A DNA stretch of 64,000 nt from Maricaulis virginensis (GTDB lineage: Bacteria; Pseudomonadota; Alphaproteobacteria; Caulobacterales; Maricaulaceae). This document shows positions 1 through 9,392 of this stretch, piece by piece. The notes under the pieces are model-generated. The model had not been told where the DNA came from and ran no database searches. It saw only the letters and a list, made by a program, of their open reading frames with translations. The stretch covers positions 635,317 to 699,316 of the forward strand of contig NZ_BSFE01000001.1 in assembly GCF_027922185.1 (NCBI RefSeq), written 5' to 3'. The translations under genes were made by a program, and so were the position numbers. Position 1 is the stretch's first letter. Every line of letters starts with the position of its first letter.

Positions 1-1
1 C

Positions 2-745
2 TGCGCGGCGAAGATCGTCGAGTCGGTGCCGGATCTGGACGCGAAATTCTACGCCGCCACCCAGGTGATGGACGAGGCGCGCCATGTCGAGGCCTACAAG
101 AAGCTGATGCAGAAATTCGGCGTCGCCTATCCGATGACCGAACCGCTGCGCCAGCTCGTCGACGAAGCGCTGCGCGACAGCCGCTGGGACTTCACCTATC
201 TGGCGATGCAGGTCGTGATCGAGGGGCTCGCGCTTGCCGCCTTCGGCACAATCCGCGATCTCGCCCAGAACCCGCTGGCACGCATGGTCAACGCCTATGT
301 GATGGAAGACGAGGCCCGTCACGTCGCCTTCGGCCGTCTCTCCCTGCGCGATTACTATCCGCAGCTCACCCAGGCCGAGCGCGACGAGCGCGAGGAATTC
401 CTGGTCGAGGCCTGCTATCACATGCGCGACCGGTTCGAGGCGCGTGAGGTCTACGAGACGCTCGGCCTGCCGGTCGAGGAATGCGTCGCCTGGGCAGCCC
501 AGTCGGAGATCCAGAAGCTGTTCAAGACGATGCTGTTCCAGCGCATCGTCCCGGTGGTGAAGGATATCGGCCTGTGGGGCCCGAAGATCCGCAAGGCCTA
601 CGAGGATATGGGTGTGCTGCACTATGCCGACCAGGATCTCGACACGCTGGCCAAGCAGGACGAAGCCATCGCCAAGGATCTGGACACGCGTCACCAGGAC
701 GTGCGCACGGCCTATGTGAAGGCGGTCGCCGGCGCCGCCGAATAA
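2..745 (+). CDS. Ferritin-like diiron protein, C-terminal part (cut by window edge)
   Basis: The reading frame is open to the first base of the window, so the true start lies upstream; the GTG at 26 is only an internal codon. The protein is helical and carries two metal-ligand motifs, DEARHVEAY near the left end and EDEARHVAFGR about 75 residues later. A further helix with VIEGLALAAF lies between them. This Glu...Glu-x-x-His pattern is that of a four-helix ferritin-like diiron protein, a superfamily that includes oxygenases, R2-like oxidases and storage proteins. The substrate cannot be told from this fragment. The gene ends in TAA and is followed by a strong terminator, so it closes its operon. 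I am confident of the superfamily but not of the enzyme class. Confidence 0.7.
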   Translation, partial: CAAKIVESVPDLDAKFYAATQVMDEARHVEAYKKLMQKFGVAYPMTEPLRQLVDEALRDSRWDFTYLAMQVVIEGLALAAFGTIRDLAQNPLARMVNAYVMEDEARHVAFGRLSLRDYYPQLTQAERDEREEFLVEACYHMRDRFEAREVYETLGLPVEECVAWAAQSEIQKLFKTMLFQRIVPVVKDIGLWGPKIRKAYEDMGVLHYADQDLDTLAKQDEAIAKDLDTRHQDVRTAYVKAVAGAAE

Positions 746-798
746 GCCAGACGCCGTATTGCCGGAAACACTCGCCTGCTTCCGGCGCGGCGCGCCTG

Positions 799-824
799 AA
801 GGGACCCCTTGCGGGTCCCTTTTT
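799..824 (+). terminator. Rho-independent terminator after the ferritin-like gene
   Basis: A perfect 9-bp stem, AAGGGACCC (799-807) with GGGTCCCTT (813-821), has a 5-nt loop and runs into a T tract (820-824). It lies 54 nt after the stop codon at 745 and before the next gene at 884. Confidence 0.9.
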
Positions 825-883
825 CGTGATCGCTCTGGTGTGACCCGGACCGCTGTCCTACATGCTCGGCGAGGAGGTGCCGC

Positions 884-1402
884 ATGTCCGTAAAGCTTCG
901 TCCGGCCACGCCGGAAGACATTCCCGTCCTGCAGCATTGGGACGCCCAGCCGCACGTTATCGCGGCCACGGGCAGCGATGCGCCGCCGGACTGGATCGAA
1001 GATATCGGCCTCACGAGCCCGGCCTTCCAGACGCTGATCGGCGAGCAAGGCGGGCGTCCGGTCGGCGTTGTGCAGATCATCGATCCGGCCGGGGAACCGA
1101 CCCGTTATTGGGGCGATTGCGAGCATAATCTGCGGGCCATCGATATCTGGATCGGCGAGCCTGACTGCCTGGGGCAGGGGTTGGGTACGCAGATGATGAC
1201 GCAGGCGATCGAACGGTGTTTCGCGGCGCCAGAGGTCACCGCGATCCTGATCGATCCGCTCGAGACGAATACCGACGCCCAGCGCTTCTACCGGCGCCTG
1301 GGGTTCGAGGAAGTCGGACCGCGCCGTTTCGGGGATGACGACTGCACGGTGATGCGCCTGACGCGGGCTGGCTGGGAAGGGCGGGCGTTGCCGGGTCAGT
1401 GA
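884..1402 (+). CDS. GNAT-family N-acetyltransferase (AAC(6')-like)
   Basis: The 172-residue protein covers one complete GNAT domain. The acetyl-CoA binding motif A is GQGLGTQMM, and it is followed by the typical C-terminal strand-helix segment ending in DAQRFYRRLGFEEVG. The preceding IDIWIGEP and the run around LIDPLETN resemble the branch containing aminoglycoside 6'-N-acetyltransferases and siderophore acetylases. Substrate cannot be assigned; a chromosomal housekeeping acetyltransferase is as likely as drug modification. The ATG at 884 is preceded by a GAGGAGG ribosome site. The 3' end overlaps the convergent sensor kinase gene by 7 nt. Confidence 0.8.
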   Translation: MSVKLRPATPEDIPVLQHWDAQPHVIAATGSDAPPDWIEDIGLTSPAFQTLIGEQGGRPVGVVQIIDPAGEPTRYWGDCEHNLRAIDIWIGEPDCLGQGLGTQMMTQAIERCFAAPEVTAILIDPLETNTDAQRFYRRLGFEEVGPRRFGDDDCTVMRLTRAGWEGRALPGQ

Positions 1403-3495
1403 CCCGGGTCCGTCGCAGCGGGCGTCGCCGACAGATCGATATCGAAACGGGCGTCACTGCCGGTCGGGGTCTGCTCGAAAGCGAAGTGACCGTTCAGCGA
1501 CCGGGCGCGCAGGCGGCAATTGTCCAGACCGTGTCCGCCATCGCTCCGCTGCAGGGTGTCTTCCTGTTTGCCCGTGCCATTGTCGGATATCTGCGCCGAC
1601 AGACGGCCGTGGCTGAGCGTGGTCCGGATCGTCACGCGGTCTCCGCCGGAATGACGGATGGCGTTGCTGACGCTCTCCCGGAACAGCGCAAGCAGGTGCC
1701 GGTAGACGGCATAGTCGAGCGGACAGCCCGTTTCGGTCTCATCCGGTGGCCAGTCCAGTGAGAAACCGGCAGCCTCGCAGCGGGAGCGGGACTCTTCCTG
1801 CAGGTCAGCCAGGAGGTCAGCCAGTTCTCGCGGCTTTCCGGCCAATCCGGTGACGATGGTCCGGATATCGGCCATGGCTTCACGCACATCCTGGCGCATG
1901 CCGTCGGTGTCGGAACGGTGCAGGCTGATCATCAGCCGGCCGCTGACATCGTCGTGCAGGTCGCGGGCGATGCGATGCCGCTCCTCGGTCACGCCGGCCA
2001 GGTAGGCGTCACGCGTTGCGATGAGGCGTTCCGTCATGCGTATCAGCGCAGCTGCCGTGTCGAGATCGCCCGCCGCAAACGGGCGCCGCCCGCCATCGGC
2101 GTGGCGGCACAGGAGTGCCGGGGCGCCGCCCAGCGAGGGCAGGCGAAGGATTGTCCCGTTCTGTCCGATCGCCGGGACCTTAACGGGAGCAGGGTCGGTT
2201 TCGATTTCCAGTGGCTGGAAGCTCGCCTCAACGGCAGCACGCCAGCTTTCCGATCTCTGCTGATCGTTGGCGGCAAAGACAAGATCGGCGGCCCGCGAGA
2301 GGGCGTGCTGAACCACGGCCAGGCGCCTGCGCTCCTGGCGCCGCGCCAGCCATTCCCGCAGCGGGAAATACACCAGGGCAGCTCCGGCGAAAGCCAGACC
2401 GAGTGCGACATCCTGTTGCCGGGTCACGAAGGTGAGCAGGGCGATGTCGACGAGCAGGATTGCCGCAAGAAAAGCAACTGACAGGACGATGTTTCTGACC
2501 CAGCCGTCGAGGGAGAGCAGGCTGGTCCGCACGATTGCAATGCCGATACCGCAATAGATCAGAACAAACAGCGGAAAGGCGGCGTCCTCGCCCAGTGTGA
2601 CTTTCACCAGGCCCGATTCGGGAAGCAGAACGGTCAGGGCATAAAGCGCAATGCCCAGCAGAATGGTCGCCAGAAGGATGATCAGCGAGGGGCGCAAGAT
2701 GGTGGCCTTGCGCCCGATCCAGAACTGAATGCAGACAAGCGCGAGAAGCGCGAGGTATTCCACCATCTGGATGGAATAGGAGATGCGGGCGTCGATGAAC
2801 TGACCAAGAGCAACCACACTCAGTGCGACGATTCCGCTTGCCACGGCGGCCGCTACCGCCGTTCGCGGCGTGAGCAGAGCTTTCGGGAAGAGCAGGAAGA
2901 CGAAGACGAATGCGAGACCGAAGGCGTGCAGCACGGCTCCGTTCAGCACGCTTGTCGTGGTCGCAAGCTCGGGCGGTGTAAGCAGGCCGAACTTCAGATA
3001 CATCCGGTATGTCAGCGCGGATGCGAGCAGAAGGCCTCCGGCAATGCCATAGGCGAGGGCGGCCGGAAGCTGTGGCCGGGAAGCCCAGACAGCCAGGCCG
3101 AACAGGGCGCCCAAGAGGGCACTGGCCAGCCCCATCCAGTCGCCGCCGTCAAAATCGCTCAGTCTTGCGTGGCGAGGGCGAACCTCACGCGTATGCGTGA
3201 TGCCGGACAGGTCAGTGAAGCGCGCTGATGCAGATAAACCCGCCCGAAGGTGCGCTGCCAGCTGATGCCGCTGTGCAGTTTCCAGCCTGGGGTCCTTTGC
3301 CAGGTCGGCGGCTGGAATGACCAGTTCTGCGCCGGATATACCGCTGAATGACACGGGGGCATCGGGGGCCAGATCGAACGGCTCCCGGTCGATCATCAGC
3401 AGGACGTTGTCGTGGGCAAGGGACCGCTCTGCGGCAAGGTTTGCGCCATCCAGGGACAGGACAACCCAGACGAAACCCAGCGTTACCAGGACCAT
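1396..3495 (-). CDS. Membrane sensor histidine kinase, NarL/LuxR-coupled (HisKA_3) type
   Basis: The 699-residue protein has an N-terminal membrane helix, an extracytoplasmic segment of about 110 residues, then seven or so further membrane helices (about 120-370). A cytoplasmic region follows, then a kinase core. The phosphoacceptor motif ERHRIARDLHDDVSGRLM is the HisKA_3 H-box. The ATPase domain shows an N box (ESVSNAIRHSGG), a G1 box (DNGTGKQE) and a GGHGLDNCR turn. Kinases of this type normally phosphorylate a LuxR-type response regulator, but none is adjacent. The ATG at 3495 lacks a clear ribosome site. The frame stays open about 110 nt upstream without ATG/GTG/TTG, so the exact N-terminus is uncertain. 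The signal sensed is unknown. Confidence 0.85.
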   Translation of the reverse strand: MVLVTLGFVWVVLSLDGANLAAERSLAHDNVLLMIDREPFDLAPDAPVSFSGISGAELVIPAADLAKDPRLETAQRHQLAAHLRAGLSASARFTDLSGITHTREVRPRHARLSDFDGGDWMGLASALLGALFGLAVWASRPQLPAALAYGIAGGLLLASALTYRMYLKFGLLTPPELATTTSVLNGAVLHAFGLAFVFVFLLFPKALLTPRTAVAAAVASGIVALSVVALGQFIDARISYSIQMVEYLALLALVCIQFWIGRKATILRPSLIILLATILLGIALYALTVLLPESGLVKVTLGEDAAFPLFVLIYCGIGIAIVRTSLLSLDGWVRNIVLSVAFLAAILLVDIALLTFVTRQQDVALGLAFAGAALVYFPLREWLARRQERRRLAVVQHALSRAADLVFAANDQQRSESWRAAVEASFQPLEIETDPAPVKVPAIGQNGTILRLPSLGGAPALLCRHADGGRRPFAAGDLDTAAALIRMTERLIATRDAYLAGVTEERHRIARDLHDDVSGRLMISLHRSDTDGMRQDVREAMADIRTIVTGLAGKPRELADLLADLQEESRSRCEAAGFSLDWPPDETETGCPLDYAVYRHLLALFRESVSNAIRHSGGDRVTIRTTLSHGRLSAQISDNGTGKQEDTLQRSDGGHGLDNCRLRARSLNGHFAFEQTPTGSDARFDIDLSATPAATDPGH

Positions 3496-3662
3496 CGCAA
3501 CGGCGGTGAAGCGTGCGATGGTGTGAGGCGCTTGATAGGCCTGCCGGCGCGCATCGATCCGCGTTGGAGTGTCTATAGCCCTGCCGGCTTCATTGCCGCC
3601 CCCCGATTCCCGTCGATGTCGAGGTTACTCCTCCCGACAGAATTTCGCAGCGCAAAACCGGC

Positions 3663-5093
3663 TCAGTCCTCGTTGAAGCTGTAGGGCGAGGCGCGCAGCA
3701 TGTGGCTGTCCAGAACGAGTTTGCGGTTGAGCGGCGGGAAGGCGCGCTGGGCGCAGTCTTCCCGGTCGCACAGGCGGCAGGTGATGCCGACGGCCGCCGG
3801 TTTGATGCCGGCCACGGCGTCGGCATGGACGATCTTCGGCGCGTGCTCGAGGGCGCATCCCAGCGCGATGGCATGGACGACCGGCGGGTGTCCGGCCGGG
3901 GCGGGCGATAGCTGGCCGCGGGCGAGGGAGAGCATCGCCGTGCCGTCGGGCAGTTCGAATGTCTGGGCGATCAGGCGCTCGGGCGTGTGCAGGGCGTCGT
4001 AGAGATTCCATTTCGGGCACCCCCCGCCCGATCGCGCAAACGGCATGATGCCGCCGCCGAAGCGTTTGGACACATTCCCCGCGCTGTCGACACGGATCAT
4101 GAAGAAGGGCAGACCGCGCGCGCCGGGCCGCTGCAGCGTCGTCAGACGGTGGCAGATCTGTTCGAAGCTGACCTCGAAGCGCCGCTGCAGCCGGTCGATA
4201 TCGTAGCGCGTGTCCTCGGCGGTCTTCAGGAAGGGCGCATAGGGCATGTGAACCGCGCCGGCGAAATAGTTCGCCAGGCCGACCCGGTAGAGCTTGCGGC
4301 CTTCCTCGGCCGGCAGGTGAGGCTCGGCAGACAGTTTATCCAGCAAATCGCCGAGTTCCAGATTGGCCAGGACGACCGCCATGTGAAAGGCGCGCGAGCC
4401 CGCAGAGAGGGCTTCGGAGAGCAGCAGGCGCCGGCCGTGAAAGTCGAGACGGCGGCGCGCGCCGGCCATGATATCCTCGTCCAGCACGCGCATGGTAAAA
4501 CCGTGCGTATGCTGCAGGTAGTCGGCCAGTTGCTGTTCGCGCCGGTGGGTGCGCAGACCGATCCGCTCGACGAGCGCTTCGGCTGCTTCCTCCAGTTCGG
4601 GGAAATGGTTCTGGCGCGCATCCAGCGCGTCGCGCACGCTTTCCAGCACGGCACCGGGGCCGCCGGTCGCAGCGCCCGGGCCCGACATGCGCGTGGCAAG
4701 GTCGGCGGTGGCGGCCGTGGTTTCGCGATAGGCCTGGAAGAGGCGGGCAAAGGCTTCCGCGGCGCGCGGCTGGCTGTCGGCAAACTCGGACAATTCCATC
4801 CGGTCGAGACCAATGCCTGACAGGACGGGATCTGCCGCCGCTTCCTGCAGGTCCGCCACAAGCTGGCGGTCGCTCTCATTGGCAAAGGCGCGCACATCGA
4901 CGTCGAAAGCGTCGGCGAGCGCCAGCAGGACCCGCGCCGTCACCGGTCGCTGATTGCGTTCCAGCAGATTGAGATAGCTGGCCGACAGTCCCAGCGCCTC
5001 GGCAGCCTCGGCCTGTGTCAGCCCGCGTTCGCGGCGCAGGCGGCGCAGGCGCGCGCCGGCAAAGATCTTCTCGAGGCCCTGTCCGTCATTCAT
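3663..5093 (-). CDS. ScfR/RamB-like short-chain fatty acyl regulator (XRE HTH + DUF2083)
   Basis: The 476-residue protein begins with an XRE-type helix-turn-helix (residues about 15-70, TQAEAAEALGLSASYLNLLE). It continues into an ImmA/IrrE-like middle segment and a C-terminal DUF2083-type region with a conserved cysteine cluster (CRLCDREDC). This is the architecture of ScfR (short-chain fatty acyl regulators) and of corynebacterial RamB, a regulator of acetate metabolism and glyoxylate bypass genes. Here it is transcribed away from aceA-aceB across a 155-nt AT-rich gap holding a long palindrome. Control of the bypass by acyl-CoA status is the natural inference, but whether it activates or represses is not visible. 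Confidence 0.85.
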   Translation of the reverse strand: MNDGQGLEKIFAGARLRRLRRERGLTQAEAAEALGLSASYLNLLERNQRPVTARVLLALADAFDVDVRAFANESDRQLVADLQEAAADPVLSGIGLDRMELSEFADSQPRAAEAFARLFQAYRETTAATADLATRMSGPGAATGGPGAVLESVRDALDARQNHFPELEEAAEALVERIGLRTHRREQQLADYLQHTHGFTMRVLDEDIMAGARRRLDFHGRRLLLSEALSAGSRAFHMAVVLANLELGDLLDKLSAEPHLPAEEGRKLYRVGLANYFAGAVHMPYAPFLKTAEDTRYDIDRLQRRFEVSFEQICHRLTTLQRPGARGLPFFMIRVDSAGNVSKRFGGGIMPFARSGGGCPKWNLYDALHTPERLIAQTFELPDGTAMLSLARGQLSPAPAGHPPVVHAIALGCALEHAPKIVHADAVAGIKPAAVGITCRLCDREDCAQRAFPPLNRKLVLDSHMLRASPYSFNED

Positions 5094-5113
5094 TTTTGTG
5101 TCCAGATTTACAA

Positions 5114-5136
5114 AATTACATCATGACAATGTAATT
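5114..5136. promoter_or_regulatory. Candidate ScfR operator between scfR-like gene and aceA
   Basis: AATTACAT (5114-5121) and ATGTAATT (5129-5136) form a perfect 8-bp inverted repeat with a 7-nt spacer. It sits in the only AT-rich stretch of the divergent gap, about 20 nt from the regulator start and 110 nt from the aceA start. Assignment to the ScfR-like protein is inferred from position. Confidence 0.55.
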
Positions 5137-5248
5137 ATCATACACGGCATCCTCTTTATAGGAAAAGCCATATCGACACCATCCCTGCCGTTTGACAGCT
5201 TCGTTGCAACGCAACAGGCATCTGCCCCAACCCGTCAGGGAGACAAGA

Positions 5249-6538
<1,290 letters not shown>

Positions 6539-6565
6539 AGCGCAGGCCCTGCCCGAGCCTGTACA

Positions 6566-6596
6566 CCGGGGTGCGCATCCCCAAGGCGCACCCCGG
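6566..6596. other. GC-rich stem-loop between aceA and aceB
   Basis: CCGGGGTGCG (6566-6575) and CGCACCCCGG (6587-6596) form a perfect 10-bp stem with an 11-nt loop in the 87-nt aceA-aceB gap. No T tract follows, so it is not a classical terminator. It may protect the aceA mRNA 3' end and set the aceA:aceB ratio. Confidence 0.6.
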
Positions 6597-6625
6597 ATCT
6601 GCCTCCAACCCCACAGGAGCAAGCC

Positions 6626-8269
6626 ATGACTCTCATTGCACCGTCCGGCGTCGAAGTCCTGGGCCATCTCGAGCCCGGCTATGGCGACATCCTCACGCAC
6701 GAGGCGCTCACCTTCCTCGCCGGCCTGCACCGCCGGTTCGAGAAGCGACGTCAGTCCCTGCTGCGCTATCGCAAGGAACGCCAGGCCGAGCTCGATCAGG
6801 GCGCACTGCTGATGTTCCCGCATGAGACGGCCGATATCCGGGCCGGCGAGTGGACCGTGCGTCCCGCGCCTGCCGATCTGCAGGATCGCCGCGTGGAAAT
6901 CACCGGACCGGTCGACCGCAAGATGGTGGTCAACGCGCTCAATTCCGGTGCCAAATGCTTCATGGCCGACTTCGAGGACGCGACCGCGCCGCTCTGGTCC
7001 AATCTGCTGGACGGCCAGATCAATCTGCGCGACGCGATCCGCCGCGAGATCGACTTCACCGACGAGAAATCCGGCAAGCGCTATCAGGTCAATGATGACG
7101 CGGCGGTGCTCATCGTGCGTCCGCGCGGCTGGCATCTGGACGAACGTCACGTCCATATCAACGGTCACGCCCTGTCCGGCTCGCTGTTCGATTTCGGCCT
7201 CTATGTCTTCCACAACCATGCGGCGCTGAAGGCGCGCGGCACCGCGCCGTACTTCTACCTGCCCAAGCTGGAAAGCCGGCTGGAAGCGCGTCTGTGGAGC
7301 CTGGTCTTCCAGCATGCCGAGGACGAGCTGGGCCTGGAGCGCGGTACGCTGCGCGCCACCGTGCTGATCGAAACCCTGCCGGCGGCCTTCGAGCTCGACG
7401 AGATCCTCTACGAGCTGAAGGACCATATCGTCGGTCTCAACTGCGGCCGCTGGGACTACATTTTCAGCTATATCAAGCGCCTGCGTTCACGTGCTGAACA
7501 TGTCCTGCCGGACCGTTCGGCGGTGACCATGACCGTGCCCTTCATGGCGGCCTATTCCCGCCGGGTGATCTCGGTCTGCCATCGCCGCGGGGCCCACGCC
7601 ATGGGCGGCATGTCGGCCTTCATCCCGGTCAAGGGCGATAAAAAGGCGAATGCCGCGGCCACCGAACAGGTGCGCCAGGACAAGCTGCGTGAAGTGAAGA
7701 ACGGCCATGACGGCACCTGGGTGGCTCACCCGGATCTCGTGCCTGTCGCGATGGAGATTTTCGACCAGCACATGAAGGGGCCGAACCAGATCGATCGTCC
7801 GGCCGATCCGCACGAGCTTCCGGTGACGACCCAGCAATTGCTGGCGGCTCCCGAGGGCGACATCACGGATCATGGCGTCAGCGACAATATCGACGTCGCC
7901 ATCCGCTATATCGCTGCCTGGCTGGGCGGTCGCGGCGCCGTGCCGATCCGCAATCTGATGGAGGATGCGGCGACCGCCGAAATCGCCCGCGCCCAGCTCT
8001 GGCAATGGCGTCGCTTCGACAAGTCCACGAAAGAGGGCACCGCGATCACCGCGGCCTTCCTGGAAAACAAGATCGCCGACATCTGTGCGGCCATCCAGGA
8101 CGAAGTGCCCGGCCAGGACGAGCTGTGCGACCGGATCCAGACGGCGGCAGACATCCTGTCCGGCCTGGTCCTGTCGGACGAGTTCACCGAATTCCTGACC
8201 CTGCCGGCCTATGACCGGATCACGGCAGAACTGAAGGCGCCGATGCGTCTGATGGAGTTCGAGGACTGA
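6626..8269 (+). CDS. aceB: Malate synthase A
   Basis: The enzyme condenses glyoxylate and acetyl-CoA to malate, the second glyoxylate bypass step. The 547-residue size is that of isoform A rather than the larger isoform G. Visible family segments are the early FMADFEDAT stretch, the VLIETLPAAFE(L/M)DEILYEL active-site segment and GLNCGRWDYIFSYIK, followed by MGGMSAFIP and the C-terminal WLGGRGAVPI. The ATG at 6626 follows a CAGGAGC ribosome site. Co-transcription with aceA is likely because they are only 87 nt apart on the same strand. Confidence 0.96.
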   Translation: MTLIAPSGVEVLGHLEPGYGDILTHEALTFLAGLHRRFEKRRQSLLRYRKERQAELDQGALLMFPHETADIRAGEWTVRPAPADLQDRRVEITGPVDRKMVVNALNSGAKCFMADFEDATAPLWSNLLDGQINLRDAIRREIDFTDEKSGKRYQVNDDAAVLIVRPRGWHLDERHVHINGHALSGSLFDFGLYVFHNHAALKARGTAPYFYLPKLESRLEARLWSLVFQHAEDELGLERGTLRATVLIETLPAAFELDEILYELKDHIVGLNCGRWDYIFSYIKRLRSRAEHVLPDRSAVTMTVPFMAAYSRRVISVCHRRGAHAMGGMSAFIPVKGDKKANAAATEQVRQDKLREVKNGHDGTWVAHPDLVPVAMEIFDQHMKGPNQIDRPADPHELPVTTQQLLAAPEGDITDHGVSDNIDVAIRYIAAWLGGRGAVPIRNLMEDAATAEIARAQLWQWRRFDKSTKEGTAITAAFLENKIADICAAIQDEVPGQDELCDRIQTAADILSGLVLSDEFTEFLTLPAYDRITAELKAPMRLMEFED

Positions 8270-8302
8270 GTGAATAACAAGAGCTGATGACGGTTGGTCG
8301 TC

Positions 8303-8680
8303 TCAGGCGCGGGGCCCGGTCCAGGCATCAAGCCAGGATCGGGCTTCGCCGTATTCGGAGAACACCCGGAACTGGCCGCCGACCAGGAAGCCCTTGGTCT
8401 GGAACAGCATGGCCTGGTCCTTGTGCCGTTCGGCATGGAAGATATGGGCGGCTTTCAGACGCGCCGCCGGCATGCGGAACCAGTCATCCGTCAACGACAT
8501 GAACTCGATCGTCGAAAGGGCAATCTCGGCCTCGCGCCAGTCGGCGAGCAGGGCCGAATAGCCCGCGCTCTCTTCGGAAATCCGCGCCAGATCCTCGGCA
8601 GCCCCGTCGGGCGCCAGTGTCCCGGAAAAACGCACAAGAAGAAGACTGGCCGGAGAACCGGCTTCCAGAATGACGGGCAT
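8303..8680 (-). CDS. Small uncharacterised protein, SpoIIAA/STAS-like fold suspected
   Basis: The likely product has 125 residues from the ATG at 8680, which has a GGTGAG site 5 nt upstream. A TTG at 8737 would add a hydrophobic 19-residue leader but lacks a ribosome site. The pattern of alternating short strands and helices (LLLVRFSGTLAPDG, then a conserved SALLADWREAE and FRVFSEYGEARSWL ending) recalls the SpoIIAA/STAS-like group of small proteins. No catalytic motif is visible. It is convergent with aceB, from which it is separated by 33 nt. Function unknown. Confidence 0.6.
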   Translation of the reverse strand: MPVILEAGSPASLLLVRFSGTLAPDGAAEDLARISEESAGYSALLADWREAEIALSTIEFMSLTDDWFRMPAARLKAAHIFHAERHKDQAMLFQTKGFLVGGQFRVFSEYGEARSWLDAWTGPRA

Positions 8681-8794
8681 GGAACTCACCAAAACGATAC
8701 ACGCCACAAGGGGCAGTATCGTCGGTAACAGCGCCAAACCGAGTCGGGGAAGACCGGGCTGCAGCCATTTGCCCGTGCAAGACAGCCCGCAATT

Positions 8795-9334
8795 CTAGCC
8801 GGTCACCGGCGTTGCAACCGGGCGTGTATATCCGCACAGGTCTGCGAGCTTCCAGCCCTCCGCCGTCATCTCGAAACGGCAGGACAGATAGTCACGCCGG
8901 GAGACGCCATAGGGCGGCGGGGCGTCGGCGAGCGGTGTCTCGGGCGGCGGTGCGACACGGCTGTAGCTGGCCTGGGGATAGACCAGGACCTGACGCACTG
9001 TCTCGCTGTCTGGCGCTGACGGATCGTCGATGATGCAGAGCGGCGGCTGGGACAGGAGGCCGACCACAGTGCCCTCGGTGATGCCGTCATGGCCCCACAA
9101 GTGTCCGCGCACGGCCGGTGTTCCGCCGGTCAGCGCCGTGCGCAGCGCGCCGGGTGCCGTGGCCGCGGCGAGCGCGTTGGGATTGTGGCTGATCACGCCG
9201 GAAAAGGCTGCCAGTTCATAGGACTGAGGCGCCCGGCAGGCGGGGACGGTCTCCGTCGCACAGCCGGCAAGCAGCGCGGTGGCTCCGGTGGTGAGGACGG
9301 CAAGTCGAATACGCAAGGCTTGAACTCCGGTCAC
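8795..9334 (-). CDS. Putative lipoprotein of unknown function
   Basis: The N-terminus has a short basic stretch, a hydrophobic core and a lipobox LLAG-C (cysteine near residue 25), so the mature protein should be lipid-anchored in the periplasm. The remaining ~150 residues are proline- and alanine-rich, with two further cysteine pairs and the ending GWKLADLCGYTRP. I do not recognise a family. The GTG at 9334 is used here; a TTG at 9316 lies behind a GGAG and is an alternative start that still keeps the lipobox. It lies downstream of acs, on the same strand as the small SpoIIAA-like gene. Confidence 0.6.
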   Translation of the reverse strand: MTGVQALRIRLAVLTTGATALLAGCATETVPACRAPQSYELAAFSGVISHNPNALAAATAPGALRTALTGGTPAVRGHLWGHDGITEGTVVGLLSQPPLCIIDDPSAPDSETVRQVLVYPQASYSRVAPPPETPLADAPPPYGVSRRDYLSCRFEMTAEGWKLADLCGYTRPVATPVTG

Positions 9335-9392
9335 TGGAACGTCCCGCCTCCGCTATAGCCGGTTTCCCCGGCAACGGCGAGAGGCGAGGGGG

